Of a stretch of 12,542 nucleotides of DNA, positions 7,796 to 12,542 are shown one piece after another. The translations under genes and the position numbers were made by a program. Below the pieces are notes generated by a model. That model saw only the letters and a program-made list of their open reading frames with translations, ran no database searches and was not told where the DNA came from. Each line of letters begins with the position of its first letter. Positions within the stretch are counted from its first letter, which is position 1. The stretch is from Saccoglossus kowalevskii (taxonomy: Eukaryota; Hemichordata; Enteropneusta; Harrimaniidae), in assembly GCF_000003605.2 (NCBI RefSeq), contig NW_003107090.1:126974-139515 (forward strand), in the 5' to 3' direction.

Positions 7796-9407
7796 GAAAA
7801 TGAACAAAGTGGATGAAATGCTGATCAACACTAGATGAACAAAATTGAATTGTATATTCATGCAGTTATAAAGCTTGGTGCTTTTAATATAATTTATATA
7901 TAAATTGGTTCTTTTTTCATCTGCCTTATCTGCTGTATCATTAAATTGCGATGGCTGTAGTGGGCGGTGGTTCTCCCGACAACCACTGTTCATTCTTTTG
8001 ATATTTATTTTGAAAGTTGTTTGTGTGCTTTGTAATTTAAATAAACTGACCTCCACCCCACCACCCATCACTGATTTACAATCAAGAAATGAAAGTGGTC
8101 TAGATTTTAGGGGTATATGTAAGTGTAAATGATGGGCTACCCCAGCTGCTCAATCTGTTTATTTTTCGCTTTGCTATTTTGCGGTAGGGTAGGATAGGGT
8201 AGTGATAGCGCGATTACTGATTCACAACTGACAAGAATGCACAAGATGTTTCACGATTTAATTTATGTGCTAATCGAAAAGCTGTGAAAAACTTGGCTGC
8301 TCATAGTACGAGTGTTGGTGTACTTACTTAAATCTATCTGCTATACAGAGTGTGAGACCCACATCAAACACGTACGACTGTAACAACCATCCACTATTCT
8401 TAATGTGAAACCTGTTATATGACCCCCGTCCCTGCCTCTTCACAGAACACACTTTGGATAGTAACTTTCTTTCCTCCTTGAACAAATAACTACTACTGTT
8501 GCACTATAAACTGCTTTAATTTGGCACAAGGGATTTCTACAAGTCGGTGTAAATTGTGACATTTTGCAGCAGTGAAAATGTTTCCAGTGTCATACAACAC
8601 AAAATGTCAGTGAAATTAAGTCTTTAAAACGAAAACTTCTCGCCCTGAAATTTAGCGTTATACAATTCAAAATGCATCTATTGTTGAACCATTGTTTATT
8701 ACAATCTCAGAATGCAATGCTATTCCCTTGCCCTTTGAGGGGAGTATTTCAAAAAGCTCTGATTCCTCTGTATAATTTTGCTTGTATGACACAAATTGTT
8801 TTCATTACATCTGAACATTTGCGGCAAAACTCTGGCATAAATAAAAACCTGATTCTCGGAATTGACAACTATTCCATATTGACATTAGATGCATTAAAAC
8901 TGTTAATGAAGATGGAAACATTACTGTTTACAATTTTAATCTCCACTTTTATGAATTTTGTTTTCTGACCTTCATTAGTTGCAATTTATTTTGCCTCGAT
9001 CAATCTGTGTTGATCATTTTATCTCATTTACGATTATAAAATATTTTGGGAAATGTACCTCCCAGCAAAAATGGTTTCTCTATAATCTTGAGGCACCCTG
9101 GTTGAACCAAAAAATTTGTATACATTCCATTAATATGATTACTGATTTAATAAGTGAATTATTATGTAATGTGTTATAAGATTCATTGCTTATATACAAG
9201 TTGATCATAAGTCATTTCGCCTTATTCATTGTACACTGTAGTGAAAAATGTTCGTATGGAAAGATTTTACTGTATATTTTTATCATGTTTTGTCTTTTAG
9301 TCTAATTTTTGTTTTTTTGGACCAAATTTACCAGAAGCTGATATTTATTCATTTTTGATAGTACTGTGGTGTTTTGTTAACTGACGGTCGTTATGTACTC
9401 CGGTTAC
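7796..9407. other. Presumptive distal 3' UTR or intergenic DNA, no gene recognised
   Basis: Short open frames here on both strands (for example 7905-8132 and 8672-8968) lack recognisable domains and look like chance. AATAAA occurs at 8040-8045 and 8840-8845. A GC-richer patch at about 7950-7985 can fold on GTGGTT/AACCAC. A short GGTAGGGTAGG-like run lies at about 8182-8201. Whether this stretch is transcribed depends on which poly(A) site is used. Confidence 0.5.
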
Positions 9408-9413
9408 AATAAA
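9408..9413 (+). terminator. Candidate poly(A) signal AATAAA of the SPECC1L-like gene
   Basis: AATAAA in a T-rich context, followed at about 10-30 nt by TTTTTCTGTAATTGTCTTC-type U/GU-rich sequence, the arrangement expected downstream of a cleavage site. Use of this site would give a 3' UTR of about 2.9 kb. Earlier AATAAA hexamers (7622, 8040, 8840) are alternatives. Confidence 0.4.
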
Positions 9414-11233
9414 GATTTTTCTGTAATTGTCTTCAAGTTCTCATCTAAAGGTGCTTCAGCTTGGAAATTGTTTTGAAAATCAAAACTTGATAAATTTTGT
9501 CGTTTTTGCAATATATAGTATATATATTTAATTATCATTAATTCTCGAAAAAATTTTTGTGTATTCGAGTGTATCTCAATCACGAGTCGTCCCAAGATAA
9601 TACTCCTCAACTGTAACCAAAACGCACTCGTGCTAAGTAGCTTGGATTTCACCAGGTAGTGGAAATTAAAATTGGAGGAAGGTGTTTTACAAATAAATAC
9701 GGCATACAAGAACTACTACACTATATGTATATTGTTATATCAGTAGTTTTATTATTGTGATTTTTTTTCAACAACTAATATAATTTTAAAGTTGCTTATT
9801 TATATATATGCCCTGAAGTGATGCTATTATTGAAATGTATATTTTGTTCCATGAGTGCGACTTGCACGTCATTTCCTTCATACAAGCCCCTAATACGGTA
9901 TAACATGTTCCATACCCCAAATGGATGGGATACTATTTGTAAAATGGCATGACTATACAAACTTGTAGGGATATAGTATGTCTTGTATTGTATAGCAATT
10001 ATTAGCAAATTATGTTCAAAAACTATTTTATTTAAGGTTACATGAATAAATGTTATCGTTGTTAAAGTTTTGCAAATATAATAAGATATACTTTGTGTGA
10101 TTGAATCTATCAGCATTTTCAATGTATGTTTGCTGTCAGATTTATTGTTGAAGGAATAATAAATATACATTTGTTGTGATAACGCAGTGTGTGTGTAATC
10201 CAAATTTATCAACTGGACTCTGCTTGCTTCTCCTGTAGATCATCTTCCAAAAAAAAAAAAAACAAGTATCTAAATGTCATGTTGAAATTCACTTCTCTGT
10301 GATGATACTTGTTTATTTCCACATGTACTGAGAAATGTTTTGTTTACTAAACTGGGATGTCATTCTTCCATTTACTGTCGTCTCAATAATGAATGGTACA
10401 CCATATCAACACATTGCAAGCTATTAGGAACACAGCTGTGTAATAACACTCTCGATTTGATTTTGTGTCAATAACAAAGTCCACAGAGACCACTAAGCAC
10501 AATTCAGAGTTGAAAACAAAGTGATACTGGAATGATGGCTTCAAAGCCTCCTTGTCGTCCACATCAGCTAGCACCTCTCAATGTCTTGTATATCCAGTGA
10601 TTTATTACACAAAATTTATTGTAAGAGGGGAAAAATAAAGTAAGCATCAAATTCCCTCTTGAGAATGATGTGACCCAAAATCAGATTGCACTTTCCATTG
10701 TGCAGCTGCGTTGACAATATTGCTGATTTAGTGTGGAATTTATTTTTGCAATGAGTAATTCAGGCATCGCGTGTTCTTGTGTAAATGACAGACGTGTCTT
10801 GTTCCTAACCTGTCAAATTTGCACGATTCAGTACAAATGTATGTAATTGCTGTTGCTAGGTGTGTTGTCATGGTTGCCAAAGGTGTTCTACTATAATGTT
10901 CCACGTTATGTGCTGTTGCAGGGCAAACAAAAAGTACACCAAGAACTGTTATGTGGTCCTGTTATGTACCAAAACATTTTGGGTAATTTAATTTTCAACC
11001 AATATCCATCTTCTGCTGTAACAGTTTTTGTAATAACTAGTCTTCTCACCACACACCCACATGAATGTATCATCAGATAGATGAATTATTAGTGAATAAA
11101 AGTAAAGTAATCACTCACAATATTTCCCTCTCAAATATTTACATTTTTGTGGAAGACATTCAGTCTGCATTTTTCACACAATGCACAACATCTTGCATTG
11201 AACATATACAATGTACTTCCATATTTCATGCAG
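9414..11233. other. AT-rich intergenic or intronic stretch
   Basis: No gene is recognised. Two minus-strand open frames (9404-9709 and 10383-10574) have somewhat protein-like composition but no family match or convincing splice sites. There is a run of 14 A at 10249-10262 joined to a hairpin. If the exon-like island at 11234 belongs to a plus-strand gene other than SPECC1L, its intron would occupy part of this stretch. Confidence 0.45.
10260..10314. repeat. 11-bp inverted repeat (hairpin) beside an A14 run
   Basis: AAACAAGTATC at 10260-10270 pairs perfectly with GATACTTGTTT at 10304-10314 across a 33-nt loop. The left arm grows out of a run of 14 A. No flanking duplication is obvious, and its role is unknown. 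Confidence 0.6.
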
Positions 11234-11330
11234 GAAGTCAGCACCTAAAACTGATGCTCTAAAGTTCGGAACACGTATACGTGGAGCACTCGCGGACTTG
11301 CGAAGGGTGTTTGATTCTGTGAACAAGTAA
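11234..11330 (+). CDS. Putative terminal coding exon of unidentified protein
   Basis: After acceptor CATGCAG (ending 11233) the only open frame reads one leftover base, then KSAPKTDALKFGTRIRGALA followed by DLRRVFDSVNK and TAA at 11328-11330. The stretch has more G+C and CpG than its surroundings, as exons in this window do. The other two plus frames stop quickly. The encoded peptide is basic with an amphipathic-looking helix, and I do not recognise a family. AATAAA at 11546-11551 could end the transcript. The upstream exon is not identified. The acceptor phase fits the donor of the giant SPECC1L exon. The minus strand is also open here, so strand is uncertain. Confidence 0.4.
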
Positions 11331-12542
11331 ATGCCATGTGTATCTTGTACAAAAATCACCTATTGGTTAAAAATAACAAATTGTCTCATACATTGGCATT
11401 TCAAATTCTGCCCTAGGTTTTTGCCATGCATACGTTGCAAAATAAGGGAAAGTCTTTCTATAAACAGGAAAAAAAAAAATCCTGTTTGTATTTGGATGCA
11501 TTTAAGGACAAAAACGTAGGAATCTTATCAAGGGAATTTTATTGAAATAAAGTTTACAAGCACATGAAACCATGTCTTGCCTTATCAAAATTTGAATCAA
11601 ATGCACATCATGTTTGATGTCTATTCTAAGTTTCAATAAAATTTCCATAGCTTGTCTGAAAAATGGTTGATTTTTAAAACAAAAATGCCTGGCAGTTGGA
11701 CACATGTCTACAAAACAAAAGACAAACTCAATGTAAACAAAATTAGTCAAAGCATGTCTAAGAAAATAAAACCAACATGGTCGCCAGTCAGCCATTTCAG
11801 TTAGTCGAAAGGTAAATGGAATGAAAAAAAGATGTGCATATCTATACTGTTCTGAATTTTCATTGTGCCAACTTCAACAAAATAAGTCCAGTCATGTTGA
11901 GATACATCTGACATACCGACTGCACAGAGCAAATGAAACCCAAAACACTGGTTCCTGTTTGGGACTACATTAGAGAGGAACAAAAAAGTCGGAGTGTAAT
12001 AGAAGAAACAGAGTCATGTATGTATCAGACTAATCTTGATTTCTGAAGTCATCTTTACTTCATAGGTCTGAAAACCTTGCGAATTGATGTTAATTACAAA
12101 AGAATCTAAGAATAGACTCGATAATTGATGGATCTTGGCAAGAAACCGTATGTCGATATCTTATGATATTGTAATTATTTTATTTGGTATGTTATTTCAT
12201 GTGTCGAGGGCTTCCAGTGAAGTAGATACAAAAGTAAAAATCTGCTTTCACCCCTTCTCACAGAATGAAAGTAAACATGCATGCATATTGGTAGTCAAAG
12301 AAATTAAAATAGTTATTGTTGAAAAAGTAATATTTCAACAATAGGCCAAAGTTGAACAGAGAATGCTGAATTACTTGCACACATAACTGAGTAAAAAGAG
12401 AAAAAATAAACTATTGATCAACCTTAAAGTTGTACTCTGAATTCAAGTTTTATATTTGGTTTTTTGCAACTAATATTTGATTGTCTGAATTACGGATAGT
12501 CTGTAAGAAACTTCCGAAAATTCTTAGCGCTTGTTGATGAAC
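11331..12542. other. AT-rich non-coding tail of the window
   Basis: No gene is recognised. AATAAA occurs at 11546-11551 and 12405-12410 on the plus strand. An inverted repeat lies at 11535-11643. A possible small exon at 12066-12087 is discussed as a finding. Other open frames are short and lack recognisable features. Confidence 0.45.
11535..11643. repeat. 13-bp inverted repeat, possible small foldback element
   Basis: AATTTTATTGAAA at 11535-11547 is matched exactly in reverse complement by TTTCAATAAAATT at 11631-11643. Pairing extends with one mismatch into the adjacent GG/CC bases. The 83-nt interior has no coding content. It could be a tiny MITE, an RNA hairpin, or chance in AT-rich DNA. 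Confidence 0.5.

Noticed and set aside
7953-7990. A GC-rich hairpin (GTGGTT/AACCAC) as a structured RNA or histone-type stem-loop.
   Set aside because: The stem is only about 6 bp with an 8-nt loop and does not match any known element.
8182-8201. GGTAGGGTAGG-like run as an interstitial telomere repeat.
   Set aside because: It is too short and irregular, and not the TTAGGG hexamer in tandem.
9404-9709. A minus-strand 101-codon open frame.
   Set aside because: No recognisable domain, Lys/Asn/Ile-rich in places, and it overlaps the likely plus-strand poly(A) region. Probably chance.
10847-11080. A plus-strand open frame with a TTGCAG acceptor-like site at about 10920.
   Set aside because: The peptide after the acceptor has no recognisable motif, there is no matching donor, and nothing links it convincingly to the exon at 11234.

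Overview
The window is metazoan nuclear DNA: AT-rich, with GT-AG introns and long non-coding stretches. It is dominated by one plus-strand split gene (121-6499) encoding a cytospin-A/SPECC1L-type protein: long central coiled coils, a basic Ser/Pro linker and a C-terminal calponin-homology (CH) domain. The close match to vertebrate SPECC1L, together with small introns and low GC, suggests an invertebrate animal. I cannot name the phylum from this window.

Layout. 1-120: tail of an upstream intron and a short 5' leader. 121-2879: one giant coding exon carrying the first 919 codons. 2880-6409: four introns separating four small exons (3850-3958, 5472-5588, 5802-5861, 6410-6499) that encode the CH domain. 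All joins keep frame and give a predicted 1044-residue protein. Intron 1 holds a TTAA-flanked element with 68-bp inverted ends (3277-3765) that resembles a piggyBac-type miniature element. Intron 2 holds a second TTAA-flanked element with a shorter terminal inverted repeat (4503-5062).

The 3' side is unusual. The last four codons and the stop form the first half of a ~30-bp unit repeated about 12 times (6485-6859). After 21 bp comes an unrelated 78-86-bp tandem repeat (6881-7265). Three of its copies carry a Pumilio-type UGUAUAUA motif if transcribed. Further on are an (AAAT)n run and a compound (GAGCA)10(GACTA)4 microsatellite. A plausible poly(A) signal of the gene lies at 9408-9413, with earlier candidates.

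9430-12542 is mostly AT-rich non-coding sequence. One CpG-containing island at 11234-11330 looks like a coding exon on the plus strand: acceptor, 31 codons, stop, then AATAAA at 11546. Its parent gene is not identified. It is phase-compatible with the giant SPECC1L exon, so a CH-less alternative ending is possible but unproven. The strongest unexplained signal is the stop-codon-embedded minisatellite and the repeat-built 3' UTR that follows it.
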